Assembly: GCF_001571145.1 (NCBI RefSeq)
Contig: NZ_BCTF01000014.1
Location: 1-64,000 of the forward strand
DNA: 64,000 bases
Source: Hydrogenophaga flava NBRC 102514
Lineage (GTDB): Bacteria; Pseudomonadota; Gammaproteobacteria; Burkholderiales; Burkholderiaceae_C
Reading direction: 5' to 3'
Both the position numbers and the translations under genes were made by a program. Under the pieces are notes generated by a model that did no database searches, was not told where the DNA came from, and saw only the letters and a list, made by a program, of their open reading frames with translations. Positions 43,952-53,344 of the stretch are shown piece by piece (position 1 is the first letter of the stretch; each line of letters opens with the position of its first letter).

Positions 43952-46168
43952 TCATATGCCTGTCCGTATGGGCAGGTCGTCCAGCCGCACGGGCAGGCGC
44001 TGCGGGCGGTGGCCAATTGCATCGACCAGGGCGTTGAAAACGGCGCCTGCGCCCGCGACCAGTGCAGGCTCCCCTGCGCCGCCGGGAGGCTCGCTGCTGC
44101 TCACCAGGCGGATGTCCAGCATTGGCATGTCGGGCATGCGGGGCAGGGGGTACCCGGCCAGGCCGGTGATGGCCGCCCGACCCTCGGGCGCCGGCAGGGC
44201 TTCGTGGAGCACCATCGAGAGGCTCCAGACCAGGCAGCCTTCGATCTGGGCGTGCACCCCCTGCGTGTCGACCACAGTGCCGCAGTCGTGGTCGCACCAC
44301 AGTCGGGTGACGCGAATCCGGTTGCGGCTGACCAGCACCTCGGCCACCGCCGCCACGAACGACTGGCCCTTGTACACACCACAGGCCACACCGCGGCCGA
44401 CGCGCTCTCCCGGGCCCGGCGCAGGCCTCGGGTGCGCCGCGGCCCGGGCGCTGACCGAGCGCAGCACCCGGGCCAGGCGATCGGCGTCGGGCAGGTGGGG
44501 GCGGGCGGCTTGCGCGTCCAGGTGCCGCAGGCGGAAGGTCACCGGATCCTGACCGGCGGCACGGGCCAGGGCGTCCATGGCCGACTCGATGGCCAGCGCA
44601 TTCGGGCCGGCTCCCAGTCCGCGCCAGGGTCCGGTGGCCAGGCTGAGCCGGGTCAGCTGCAGGGACTCCCTGCGCCGCTCGATGGCGTAGGGCGGCACCA
44701 ATCCGCGCGAGGTGCCAGGGTCGCCGACCAGGTCGGTCAGCGCCTGCAGCCACCGCGGCAGGCCGGCCGAGGTGAAGATGATGTGGGAGCTCGAGAGCGC
44801 GTGCCACCAGTCGCTGATGAACCCCCGGCTGTCCAGCCGCGCACGCAGACGGTGCGAGGAGGGTGGCCGGTGAAAGCCCGCGACGAACTCGTCCTCGCGT
44901 GTCCACTGGAGCTTGACCGGTTGGCCGGCGGCGCGCGCGATGAAGGCCACCTCGCGCTCGATCAGCGCCACGGTGCGGCTTCCGAAGGCGCCTCCCATGC
45001 GCTGCGCATGGACCCGGACCTTGTCGGCGGCCAGTCCATGGTCGCGTGCCAGCACGTCGCGCATGTAGAAAGGGTCCTGGCTGCCGCACCACAGTTCCAG
45101 GGTGCCGTCGGCGTTGAAGCGCGCGATGGCGCAACGGGGCTCCAGGGCCGCGTGGGCGGCCATGGGGATGTCCAGCCGCAGGTCCACCGTCCAGGGCCCC
45201 TCCGCGACGCGGCCGCTGTCCTGGGTGAAACGGTCACGCGACAGGGCATTGTCGATGTCGACCACTGTGTGCGGGTCGGCGGCGCCGCGCGGCAGTTCCC
45301 AGCGCGGGCGGGCGGCCTGGCGCAGCCCGGGCAGCGCGCCGGGGTGGTCGGCCAGCAGCACCGGTCCGTCGAGTTCGGCGATGTGCAGCACGGCCACGAA
45401 TCCGGGGACGCGCCTGAGGGCGGCCTCGTCGAGACCGAGCAGCCGTGGGCCGAGTTCGCGCCGCCACTGCGGATGCAGCACCGTGGCGTGGCGCAGGCCC
45501 GGCAGCTGGATGTCGGCGGTGTAGCCGGGCTGGCCGGTGACAAGCGCGATGTCGTCGGCGTGCCCCACCAACGGGGCCATCGCATTCCGGCTGCGCCTGG
45601 CGAGCGCCAAAGGTGCCCGCAACGCGTCGGCTGGAGTGCCGGGAGCCGACAGCGTCAGGCCCGGCTCGGCGAGATCGGCCAGCGCCAGCGACTGGCCATG
45701 GGCCTGGACGCGCCCGTCGTCGGTGACGTGCAGCTCGGTCGGCGCCTGCCTCAGTCGCCGCGCGGCGCGCTCGAGCAGTGCTGTGCGCAGGGTGGCGCAG
45801 GCGGTGGCGAGCGGCAGCAGCAGTTCGCGCACCGAGTCGCTGCCGACCGTGGCCTTGAACGGGGGCACGTCGGTGGTGGCCGGCAGGCGGGTGTCGATCA
45901 GGCCCGGGGGTACGCCCAGTTCGAGCGCGGCCACTTCGCGCAGGGCGGCAGTGATGTGCTGACCCATCTCCATGCGCACGCACCAGATTTCGAAGCGGCC
46001 GCCCGGTGTGAGGCGGACCCAGCCGGCCGCGTCCGCCTCGGTGGGCATGGGACGCTTGGGGATCGGCGGGACGAGCGAACAGCCGGGCAGTGCCCATGCG
46101 ACGGTCAGTCCTGCGGCGCCGGTGAGTGCGGTGCGGCGGCGGATGCCAGGCCGTGCGGAGCCTTTCAT
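43952..46168 (-). CDS. Molybdopterin-binding large subunit, isoquinoline 1-oxidoreductase beta (IorB) type
   Basis: 738 residues. Tat signal at the N-terminus ([23 protein letters not shown]). Family features: [77 protein letters not shown] and the catalytic glutamate region [26 protein letters not shown]. It would carry the molybdenum-pterin cofactor and hydroxylate an N-heterocycle or oxidise an aldehyde in the periplasm. Its start overlaps the [2Fe-2S] subunit stop (ATGA). No electron-accepting cytochrome subunit is adjacent. Substrate unknown. Confidence 0.88.
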   Translation of the reverse strand: MKGSARPGIRRRTALTGAAGLTVAWALPGCSLVPPIPKRPMPTEADAAGWVRLTPGGRFEIWCVRMEMGQHITAALREVAALELGVPPGLIDTRLPATTDVPPFKATVGSDSVRELLLPLATACATLRTALLERAARRLRQAPTELHVTDDGRVQAHGQSLALADLAEPGLTLSAPGTPADALRAPLALARRSRNAMAPLVGHADDIALVTGQPGYTADIQLPGLRHATVLHPQWRRELGPRLLGLDEAALRRVPGFVAVLHIAELDGPVLLADHPGALPGLRQAARPRWELPRGAADPHTVVDIDNALSRDRFTQDSGRVAEGPWTVDLRLDIPMAAHAALEPRCAIARFNADGTLELWCGSQDPFYMRDVLARDHGLAADKVRVHAQRMGGAFGSRTVALIEREVAFIARAAGQPVKLQWTREDEFVAGFHRPPSSHRLRARLDSRGFISDWWHALSSSHIIFTSAGLPRWLQALTDLVGDPGTSRGLVPPYAIERRRESLQLTRLSLATGPWRGLGAGPNALAIESAMDALARAAGQDPVTFRLRHLDAQAARPHLPDADRLARVLRSVSARAAAHPRPAPGPGERVGRGVACGVYKGQSFVAAVAEVLVSRNRIRVTRLWCDHDCGTVVDTQGVHAQIEGCLVWSLSMVLHEALPAPEGRAAITGLAGYPLPRMPDMPMLDIRLVSSSEPPGGAGEPALVAGAGAVFNALVDAIGHRPQRLPVRLDDLPIRTGI

Positions 46169-46647
46169 GACTGCGCTCCCCGGCCAGCCTGCATGAGGTG
46201 GGTCGCATGGTGGATGGCCTGCCTGATCCGCTGGTAGGTGCCGCAGCGACACAGGTGGCCGGCCATTGCCGCGTCGATCTGTTCGTCGCTCGGATCGGTC
46301 ACCCGCTGCAGCAGGGCGGCTGCGGCCATGATCTGCCCGCTCTGGCAGTAGCCGCACTGCGGCACCTGCAGCTCGATCCAAGCCTGTTGCACGGGGTGCA
46401 GGCGCCCGCCCTGCGCCAGGCCCTCGATGGTGGTGATGTGGCGTCCTTCGGCAGCGCTGCACGGGGTCACGCAGGTGCGCACCGGTTGTCCGTCCAGCCA
46501 GGCGGTGCAGGCGCCGCAGGCTCCCTCGCCACAGCCGTGGCGGGTGCCGAGCAGGCCCATGTCTTCGCGCAGCCACCACAGCAGGGTATGGGCGCGCCGG
46601 GTGGCGTCGGGCAATGCCACGGGGTGGCGGTTGAGCAGGGTGTTCAT
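46165..46647 (-). CDS. [2Fe-2S] small subunit of molybdenum hydroxylase (IorA type)
   Basis: 160 residues. All eight cluster cysteines are present: [23 protein letters not shown] for the plant-type cluster, then [12 protein letters not shown] and [11 protein letters not shown] for the second cluster. Length is normal for the alpha subunit of isoquinoline oxidoreductase and aldehyde oxidase types. It has no signal peptide, so it would travel folded with the large subunit through the Tat system. It is divergent from the Crp/Fnr regulator at 46730. Confidence 0.93.
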   Translation of the reverse strand: MNTLLNRHPVALPDATRRAHTLLWWLREDMGLLGTRHGCGEGACGACTAWLDGQPVRTCVTPCSAAEGRHITTIEGLAQGGRLHPVQQAWIELQVPQCGYCQSGQIMAAAALLQRVTDPSDEQIDAAMAGHLCRCGTYQRIRQAIHHATHLMQAGRGAQS

Positions 46648-46729
46648 GGGCGTACGGTAGGCCGCTTCGCCTGGTCTGTCGTTATCCCTTGTTAAGCCGC
46701 TGCCCTGGCCGCGGTTCTAAGATCGGCGC

Positions 46730-47353
46730 ATGACCCACGACGCTGTCGGTGCCGCGCACGCATTGTTCGAAGGCCTGGCGCAGACTGCTCTGCCCGAATG
46801 GGAGCAGTTGGCCGGCCGCGCCAGTGTCCGGAAGGTGGCGCCGGGCGAGACCCTGCTGCGGGAAGGCGCGGCCTGGCCCCAGGTGGCCGTGGTGTTCCGG
46901 GGTCTGGTCAAGCTGGTGTACCTGCGCGACGATGGCACGGAGCGCATCAAATCCTTCATCGATGCCGGAGGGTTCTTCGCCAGCCTGTCGGCTTTGGCTC
47001 CCGGAGGCGTGAGCAGCTTTTCGGTCGTGGCCGTGGAGCCCAGCGAGATCGCGTGCCTTCCCTATCCCGTGATTCTTGAACTGGCCGACCGGCACCTGTC
47101 CTGGCAGAAGGCGCTGCGCCGGGCGCTGGAGTTTTATGGGCAGCGCAAGGAGCAGCGCGAGCGCGAACTGCTGACGCTGGGCCCGCCGGACCGCTACAGG
47201 CTGTTGTTGCAGCGGTCGCCCGAACTCCTGCGGCGGGTGCCTCAGAAAGACCTGGCGCTGTACCTGGGCATTACCCCCGTGAGCCTGTCCCGCATCCGTG
47301 CCCGCCTCGGCCGGGAAGGCTCCGGCGGACGGACGCTGCCTACAATCCTGTGA
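46730..47353 (+). CDS. Crp/Fnr-family transcriptional regulator
   Basis: 207 residues. N-terminal cyclic-nucleotide-like beta roll (LPEWEQLAGRASVRKVAPGETLLREGAAWPQVAVVFRGLVKLVYLRDDGTERIKSFIDAGGFF), a dimer helix, then an HTH_Crp with LPEL-like QRSPELLRRVPQKDLALYLGITPVSLSRIRARL. No N-terminal cysteine set is present, so it is not an Fnr oxygen sensor. It is divergent from the molybdenum hydroxylase genes and may control them. Its stop overlaps the uvrD start (ATGA-like, 47353). Confidence 0.88.
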   Translation: MTHDAVGAAHALFEGLAQTALPEWEQLAGRASVRKVAPGETLLREGAAWPQVAVVFRGLVKLVYLRDDGTERIKSFIDAGGFFASLSALAPGGVSSFSVVAVEPSEIACLPYPVILELADRHLSWQKALRRALEFYGQRKEQRERELLTLGPPDRYRLLLQRSPELLRRVPQKDLALYLGITPVSLSRIRARLGREGSGGRTLPTIL

Positions 47354-49797
47354 TGAGTCTTTTCAACCACGGCGCCCTGTCCGACGGCATGGCGCAGGTC
47401 TCCGCGTCGCTGGTCGCGAGCCTGAACTCCGAGCAGGCCGCGGCCGTCACCCTGCCGCCCGAACACGCGCTCATCCTGGCCGGTGCCGGATCGGGCAAGA
47501 CCCGGGTGCTGACCACCCGCATCGCCTGGCTGCTGCAGAGCGGCCAGGCGGGGCCGGGCGGCATCATGGCCGTGACCTTCACCAACAAGGCGGCCAAGGA
47601 AATGATGACCCGCCTGACCGCCATGCTGCCCGTCAACGTACGCGGCATGTGGATCGGCACCTTCCACGGTCTGTGCAACCGCTTCCTGCGCGCGCACCAC
47701 CAGCCGGCGGGTCTGCCGCAGACCTTCCAGATTCTGGATTCGCAGGACCAGCTCTCGGCCATCAAGCGCCTGTGCAAGCAGCACAACGTGGACGACGAGC
47801 GCTTTCCGCCCAAGCAGCTGCAGTACTTCATCAGCGGCTGCAAGGAAGACGGCCAGCGCCCGCGCGACGTGGTGGTGCGCGATGACGAGACGCGGCGCAA
47901 GGTCGAGATCTACCAGCTCTACGAAGAACAGTGCCAGCGCGAAGGCGTTGTCGACTTCGGCGAGCTGATGCTGCGCAGCTACGAGGTGCTGCGCGACAAC
48001 GACCCGATCCGCGTGCACTACCAGCGGCGTTTCAAGCACATCCTGATCGACGAGTTCCAGGACACCAACCGCCTGCAGTACGCGTGGATCAAGATGTTCT
48101 CGTCGCCGCCGCTCGAAGGCCTGCCGCCCTCGGGCAACGCGGTGTTCGCGGTGGGTGACGACGACCAGAGCATCTACGCCTTCCGCGGCGCGCGCGTGGG
48201 CAACATGGCCGACTTCGTGCGCGAGTTCCAGGTGAAGCACCAGATCAAGTTGGAGCAGAACTACCGCAGCGCCAGCAACATCCTCAACACCGCCAACGAG
48301 CTCATCAGCCACAACAGCCGCCGCCTGGGCAAGAACCTGCGGACCGACGCCGGTGCGGGCGAGCCGGTGCGCGTCTATGAATCGGTGAGCGACTTCGCCG
48401 AAGCGCAGTGGATGGTGGACGAGATGAAGCAGCTCGAACGCGAGGGCACGGCGCGCAGCGAGATGGCCGTGCTCTACCGCAGCAACGCGCAGAGCCGCGT
48501 GGTCGAGACGGCGTTGTTCAATGCCGCCATTCCGTATCGCGTGTACGGCGGCCTGCGCTTCTTCGAGCGCGCCGAGATCAAACACGCGCTGGCCTACCTG
48601 CGCCTGCTGGAGAACCCGCACGACGACACCAGCTTCCTGCGCGTGGTGAACTTCCCGCCGCGCGGCATCGGCGCGCGCAGCGTCGAACAGCTGCAGGACG
48701 TGGCGCGCAGCAGTGGCTGCTCGCTGCACGACGCGGTGAGCGGCGTGACCGGGCGTGCCGGCACCGCCATCGCCAACTTCGTCGCGCTGCTGGACGTGAT
48801 GCGCGAGAAGACCGAAGCGATGACGCTCAAGGAGATCATCGAACTGGTGCTCGACAAGAGCGGCCTGATCGAACACTTCCGCAACGAGCGCGAGGGCGAA
48901 GACCGGGTGGAGAACCTGGAGGAACTGGTCAACGCGGCCGAGAGTTTCGTGATGCAGGAGGGCTTTGGCCGCGATGCGGTGGCGCTGCCGGTCGATGAAC
49001 ATGGGCCCAGCCTGTCCCAAAGCCCGGTCAGCCAGGGCCTGGACCCGGATGCGCCGGTGCTGAACGAATCGCTGGCCCCCGACGCGGAGACCGGCGAGAC
49101 GCTCAGCCCGCTGGCCGCCTTCCTCACCCACGCTGCGCTGGAATCCGGCGACAACCAGGCGCAGGCCGGGCAGGACGCGGTGCAGCTGATGACGGTGCAC
49201 GCCGCCAAGGGCCTGGAGTTCGACTGCGTGTTCATCACCGGACTCGAAGAAGGCCTGTTCCCGCACGAGAACTCGATGAGCGACCGCGACGGGCTGGAGG
49301 AAGAGCGCCGCCTGATGTACGTGGCCATCACCCGCGCGCGCAAGCGCCTGTACCTGAGCCATTCGCAGACGCGCATGCTGCACGGCCAGACGCGCTACAA
49401 CATGAAGAGTCGGTTCTTCGACGAGCTGCCCGAGGCCTGCCTGAAGTGGCTCACACCACCGCAACCCGCCTGGGCGGCGGCTGCGCCGTCGGTGGGCGGC
49501 TGGCAGGGCGGACGCCGTGGTCTGTACGCCTCCGGCGGGTCACCGGCCGCGAACCCGTCCTGGTCCCCGGGCTTCCTGTCCACGGGCAGCGGCAACCCGC
49601 CGCCCAAGGCCCGCGAGCCCGACCGCGGCGTGGACATCCGCACCGGCCAGAAGGTGTTCCACAACAAGTTCGGCGAGGGCAAGGTGCTGGCCCTCGAAGG
49701 CGCGGGCGCCGATGCCCGGGCGCAGGTGAACTTCAGCCGCCACGGCGTCAAGTGGCTGGCGCTGTCGGTGGCCAAGCTGACCCCGGTCGACGAATGA
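47353..49797 (+). CDS. uvrD: DNA helicase UvrD
   Basis: 814 residues, superfamily 1 helicase. Motif I (Walker A) AGAGSGKT at about 43-50, motif Ia VTFTNKAAKEM, motif II HILIDEFQDTNRLQ, motif III VGDDDQSIYAFRGA, motif IV LEQNYRS, and motifs V/VI near MTVHAAKGLEFDCVFITGLEEGLFPH and ERRLMYVAITRARKRLYLS. The C-terminal tail has a Tudor-like KVFHNKFGEGKVLALEG domain. It unwinds DNA in nucleotide-excision and mismatch repair. Start at 47353 (ATG) overlaps the crp stop; an internal ATG at 47389 is also possible. Confidence 0.95.
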   Translation: MSLFNHGALSDGMAQVSASLVASLNSEQAAAVTLPPEHALILAGAGSGKTRVLTTRIAWLLQSGQAGPGGIMAVTFTNKAAKEMMTRLTAMLPVNVRGMWIGTFHGLCNRFLRAHHQPAGLPQTFQILDSQDQLSAIKRLCKQHNVDDERFPPKQLQYFISGCKEDGQRPRDVVVRDDETRRKVEIYQLYEEQCQREGVVDFGELMLRSYEVLRDNDPIRVHYQRRFKHILIDEFQDTNRLQYAWIKMFSSPPLEGLPPSGNAVFAVGDDDQSIYAFRGARVGNMADFVREFQVKHQIKLEQNYRSASNILNTANELISHNSRRLGKNLRTDAGAGEPVRVYESVSDFAEAQWMVDEMKQLEREGTARSEMAVLYRSNAQSRVVETALFNAAIPYRVYGGLRFFERAEIKHALAYLRLLENPHDDTSFLRVVNFPPRGIGARSVEQLQDVARSSGCSLHDAVSGVTGRAGTAIANFVALLDVMREKTEAMTLKEIIELVLDKSGLIEHFRNEREGEDRVENLEELVNAAESFVMQEGFGRDAVALPVDEHGPSLSQSPVSQGLDPDAPVLNESLAPDAETGETLSPLAAFLTHAALESGDNQAQAGQDAVQLMTVHAAKGLEFDCVFITGLEEGLFPHENSMSDRDGLEEERRLMYVAITRARKRLYLSHSQTRMLHGQTRYNMKSRFFDELPEACLKWLTPPQPAWAAAAPSVGGWQGGRRGLYASGGSPAANPSWSPGFLSTGSGNPPPKAREPDRGVDIRTGQKVFHNKFGEGKVLALEGAGADARAQVNFSRHGVKWLALSVAKLTPVDE

Positions 49798-49828
49798 AAA
49801 AAGCCACCGGCGCGTGAACGCCGGTGGC
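49797..49828 (-). terminator. Intrinsic terminator of the porin gene
   Basis: GCCACCGGCG (49803-49812), loop of six, CGCCGGTGGC (49819-49828), perfect 10-bp stem. The A-run at 49797-49802 gives a T-run on the minus strand, so it terminates the porin transcript 72 bases after its stop (49900). On the plus strand it lies directly after the uvrD stop but has no T-run there. Confidence 0.85.
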
Positions 49829-49899
49829 ATCAAATCGTTGCGCAGACGCTGATTGCAGTAACGGAATTTCCCCCTGCGCAACTTCCCCGGAGACGGTGC

Positions 49900-50880
49900 T
49901 CAGAAGTCGTGGCGCAGGCCCACGGCGAACAGGCGGGTGCCGGCCGTCTTGGTGCCGGCGCCATCCTTCACGTTGTGCGAGCGGAAGCCGCCGTATGCCT
50001 TGGTGCGCTTGGACAGGGCGTAGGTCGCGCCGATGCCGAAGCCCGAGGACTTGCCAGCGGTGGAACCACCGATTTCGGTCTTGCTGGTGGCGTAGCCGAA
50101 CGACAGGTTGACGTTGCCCATCGGCACGTTCAGGCCCACGGTCAGTTCGTTGTCATCGCCCTTTGCATCGTCGCCACGGCGGGTGTTGTAGCCACCCGAG
50201 AGGCTCACGACGCCCAGGTCGTAGGCGGCAGCGACCAGCATGTAGTCGTTGTCCTTGCCTTTTTCCTGTTGCAGGCCCAGGGCCACGTCCAGCGGGCCGG
50301 CCTTGTAGCCGATCTTGGCGCCCACCATGTTGGCGTCCACCGTGGCGTCTTCGTCGAGTGCGTACTCGATGCCGCCGTACACGCCACCCAGCTTGGGCAG
50401 GTTGTAGGTGACCTTGTTGTTGAAGCGGCTGCTGTAGTCGCCACCCGAGCCCCACACGCCGTTGGAGGCGGGGGTGAAGGCGGAGTCGAACACGTTGGAG
50501 GTGAAGGCCAGGCCACGCACTTCGTCGTAGATGGTGGAGCTGCGGCCCAGCTTGACCTCACCGAAACCACCGGCCAGGCTCACGGTCGACTCGCCCTTCC
50601 ACATCGGGTCTTGCGAGGTGCCGTCGTCGGCGTTCAGACGGTGCTCCAGCTTGAAGTTGGCCTTGAGGCCGCCGCCGAGGTCTTCGGTGCCGCGGAAGCC
50701 CAGGCGCGAGGTCGTCAGACCGCCGTCGCCGCCGTTGAACACCTTGGTCTGGCTGCCCTTGTCGAGTTCCTTGAGGCTGCCGACCGACAGGTCGACGCGG
50801 CCGTACACGGTGACGGAGGACTGGGCCATGGCGGCGCCGGAAGCGGCCAGCACGGCCAGAGCGATGAGGCTCTTTTTCAT
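49900..50880 (-). CDS. Gram-negative outer-membrane porin (Burkholderiales type)
   Basis: 326 residues. Signal peptide MKKSLIALAVLAASGAAMAQ, then SSVTVYGRVDLSVGSL, the typical first strand of neisserial/Burkholderiales porins. Alternating beta-strand pattern throughout (GLKANFKLEHRLN, GGFGEVKLGRSS, LSFGYATSK) and a C-terminal Phe in the last strand (LFAVGLRHDF), needed for BAM insertion. AAGGA lies six bases before the ATG. It forms a trimeric channel for small hydrophilic solutes. Its promoter region contains nested palindromes. Confidence 0.93.
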   Translation of the reverse strand: MKKSLIALAVLAASGAAMAQSSVTVYGRVDLSVGSLKELDKGSQTKVFNGGDGGLTTSRLGFRGTEDLGGGLKANFKLEHRLNADDGTSQDPMWKGESTVSLAGGFGEVKLGRSSTIYDEVRGLAFTSNVFDSAFTPASNGVWGSGGDYSSRFNNKVTYNLPKLGGVYGGIEYALDEDATVDANMVGAKIGYKAGPLDVALGLQQEKGKDNDYMLVAAAYDLGVVSLSGGYNTRRGDDAKGDDNELTVGLNVPMGNVNLSFGYATSKTEIGGSTAGKSSGFGIGATYALSKRTKAYGGFRSHNVKDGAGTKTAGTRLFAVGLRHDF

Positions 50881-50923
50881 GAAATTTCCTTGATGGATTC
50901 GTTGGAACGTGTGGGGCGGATGC

Positions 50924-50978
50924 CCACCTGATGCAGAGAACATTCAGGTGGCGCTATTTCACCGGGTGAATGTGAAAT
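50924..50978. promoter_or_regulatory. Nested palindromes in the porin promoter region
   Basis: CCACCTGA (50924-50931) and TCAGGTGG (50944-50951), 12-bp spacer; TTCACC-G-GGTGAA (50958-50970); and ATTTCAC (50956-50962) paired with GTGAAAT (50972-50978). They lie 44-98 bases before the porin start (50880). They are probably regulator sites or mRNA leader structures; the rest of 50881-51041 shows nothing else. Confidence 0.4.
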
Positions 50979-51041
50979 TCAGAAGACGGTGTATCGCTGT
51001 TGCCACGAAACGCGGCGTTTCTGTTTTTGACGGTAATGCCT

Positions 51042-53267
51042 TCAAGGTCTGCCCGCGTTGAGCAGGCGAGTCCAGCCAGCGCCGTCGTTGTCGTTCACGA
51101 CCCAGAGATCGCCTTTGAAAACCACCATGCCCTCGGCCTTCTCGTGCAGCCAGTTGTGGTCCTGGCGCAGGTCCTTCACCAGGGTCTTCTTCAGCACCGC
51201 GCCCTCGACCACATCGGACAGGTTCACGCTGTAGACCCGCTTGACCTCGGCGTTGATGGCGCGGCCTTCGCCACCGCCCTTGTCTCGTTCGAGCAGCAGC
51301 AGGCGGTCGTCCTGACCGCCGGGGCCGCCTTCCATGAGCTGAATTTCGGACAGCCCCATCCAGTAAGTCTTCGCGTCCTTGCTGTGCTTCTCCAGCGGGT
51401 AGAGCGCGCTGGTCCAGGTCATGTTGGGCAGGTGCAGCCTGAGGATGGCCGCTTGCGGCTTGTTGAGGTCGTAGCCACGCTGGATGGCCATGTACAGCGT
51501 CTGCCCGTCGGCGCTGGCGGTCACGCCTTCGTAGCCGGTGCTGGTCTTTGTATTCGCGAACTTCGCCTGCACGCTGGTGGGCAGCTTGATGCGCTGCTGC
51601 ACCACGCCCGCGGCGTCCACCTTGATCAGCTCGTTGCCATCCACCGTGGCGCCTTCAGAGGCGATCCAGAAGCCATCGGCTACGCGCGCAGTGCCTTCGG
51701 GGTCCAGCTTCAGCGGCTGGCCGTTGTCGGTGATCGGAATCACCTGGTCGATCACCACGCGGCCCTGCGCGGCCTCGGCCATGTTCAGGCGCCAGATGCG
51801 CGATTGCGCAAAGGCGTTGTCGGGCACGGCGTAGAGGTGGCTGCCGTCGGTGGTGAGGCCCGAGAGCGCGCCCCAGGGCATGGAGGCATTGCGCGCGACG
51901 ATCTGCGGTTCGCCCGCCGGCGCGCCCTGGGCGTGGAAGCGGTAGAGGTTGATCGAGCCGTCGCCTTCGTTGGCCGTCACCGCGAGCTGCTGGCCATCGG
52001 CGCGGCGCGTGATGGTGGTGATGCCCTCGGGCGACAGGCCGGTGGGCAGCAACTGCACGAGGCGCGGTTGTTTCGGGTCGCTGACCTCGTGCACCTCCAG
52101 GAAGGCGCCGCGCTCCGAGCCCACCAGCAGGTACGGCCGGCCGCCGAAGCGGGCGCTGGTGATGCCTTCGATCTCCACACCCTTGGCGGCCGAGCGGCTA
52201 TCGGGGTAGTGGCCGTGCAGCACCGCGTGCTGCTCGGTGCGTTCGCCGGTCTCGTACACCACGGCGCCGCGGGTGTTCATCAGTGTGAAGCCGCGGCCGC
52301 CGGGCAGGCTGCCGTCCGCGCCCTTCTTGCCGTCGCCCTCGTTGGCCAGGGCGAACACCTCGTTCGACACCCAGGTGACGGCGTCGGGTTCGCGCCGGCC
52401 GCTGAAGCTGTCCTTGAAGACGATCTCCTTGTCGCGCTGCAGGTCGGCGTTGCCCTTGCGCTCCACCGTGCCGGCGGGGAGCACGCGCAGCAGACGGGCC
52501 TGGCGCGGGTGGCGCAGGTCGAGCAGCGCCACGGCATTGTTCTCCTGCAGCGTCACGGCGGCGGTGTGGCCGTCCGGCGAGATGGACACGAACTCCGGCT
52601 GCGGGTCCTGCGGGTAGATCGCGCCGGGCAGGGCCTTGAGTGCGTCCACCAGATCGATGCTCTGCAGTCCGCTGGAGGTGGCGCCGTAGAGGTCCTGCAA
52701 ACCCACCACGTCGATGCGGCCGGGGCGCTTCCCGTCCAGCGTGGCGTCGCCCTTGGCGTCGGTCTCTTCGTCCTCGATGGCGACGATGGCGCGCAGGGTC
52801 TTGCCGCGGCCGGCCAGGGCCAGCGAGTCGGGGCCGACGCCCACGGTGATGTCCTTCACATGCCGGACCGCTTGCGGGTTGCGCACGTCGTAAACGCGCA
52901 GGAAGCCCCGGCGCGCGTTGGCCACGTCGTCGTCCATGCGCATGGCGACCACGGCGTAGCGCCCGTCGGGGCTGATCGCCACCGAGGTGGGCTCACCCAC
53001 ACCGCCCAGGCGCACATCCACGCGCGGCAGGTGGGCTGGACGGGCCGGGTCGCGGATGTCCACCAGGCCCAGGGCGCCAGCGTCGGCGCTGGTGTAGAGC
53101 AGGGTCTGGCCGTCCGGGGTGGCGGTGATGATCTCGGCCACGCCGTCCACCGGCAGGTGGTGGACCATGGTGAAGCGTCCTGCGGGCGGGGCGGCGAGGG
53201 CGGGTGTGGAGGCGGTGAATGCGGCGGCCAAGGCCAGGGCCGAGGCGGTCAGGCGGAACAGGGGCAT
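51042..53267 (-). CDS. Phytase-like beta-propeller protein (esterase-like activity of phytase family)
   Basis: 741 residues. Signal peptide LFRLTASALALAAAFTASTPALA. The N-terminal half is a WD/YVTN-like beta-propeller (PDGQTLLYTSADAGALGLVDIRD, SVAISPDGRYAVVAM, FVSISPDGHTAAVTLQENNAVALLDL), and the C-terminal part (about 430-720) is a phytase-like domain: LSGLTTDGSHLYAVPDNAF, LDPEGTARVADGFWIASEG, YEGVTASADGQTLYMAIQ and a final EGMVVFKGDLWVVNDNDG. It probably resides in the periplasm. A phosphoesterase role is possible, but homologues often lack proof. The ATG at 53267 starts the signal peptide; an in-frame ATG at 53324 is possible. Confidence 0.8.
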   Translation of the reverse strand: MPLFRLTASALALAAAFTASTPALAAPPAGRFTMVHHLPVDGVAEIITATPDGQTLLYTSADAGALGLVDIRDPARPAHLPRVDVRLGGVGEPTSVAISPDGRYAVVAMRMDDDVANARRGFLRVYDVRNPQAVRHVKDITVGVGPDSLALAGRGKTLRAIVAIEDEETDAKGDATLDGKRPGRIDVVGLQDLYGATSSGLQSIDLVDALKALPGAIYPQDPQPEFVSISPDGHTAAVTLQENNAVALLDLRHPRQARLLRVLPAGTVERKGNADLQRDKEIVFKDSFSGRREPDAVTWVSNEVFALANEGDGKKGADGSLPGGRGFTLMNTRGAVVYETGERTEQHAVLHGHYPDSRSAAKGVEIEGITSARFGGRPYLLVGSERGAFLEVHEVSDPKQPRLVQLLPTGLSPEGITTITRRADGQQLAVTANEGDGSINLYRFHAQGAPAGEPQIVARNASMPWGALSGLTTDGSHLYAVPDNAFAQSRIWRLNMAEAAQGRVVIDQVIPITDNGQPLKLDPEGTARVADGFWIASEGATVDGNELIKVDAAGVVQQRIKLPTSVQAKFANTKTSTGYEGVTASADGQTLYMAIQRGYDLNKPQAAILRLHLPNMTWTSALYPLEKHSKDAKTYWMGLSEIQLMEGGPGGQDDRLLLLERDKGGGEGRAINAEVKRVYSVNLSDVVEGAVLKKTLVKDLRQDHNWLHEKAEGMVVFKGDLWVVNDNDGAGWTRLLNAGRP

Positions 53268-53344
53268 GGTGGCGGGGGAGGGGAAGGACACAAAGCGCCG
53301 CAGCCTAGAGGCCTTGTGTGTCATGGCCGTGACGGGGTCACCGG

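Noticed and set aside
46648..46729. An Fnr/Crp box between the molybdenum hydroxylase and the Crp/Fnr gene
   Set aside because: No convincing TTGAT-N4-ATCAA or TGTGA-N6-TCACA match was found by eye.
49803..49828. Terminator on the plus strand after uvrD
   Set aside because: The hairpin is perfect, but the T-run lies only on the minus strand, so I assign it to the porin gene.
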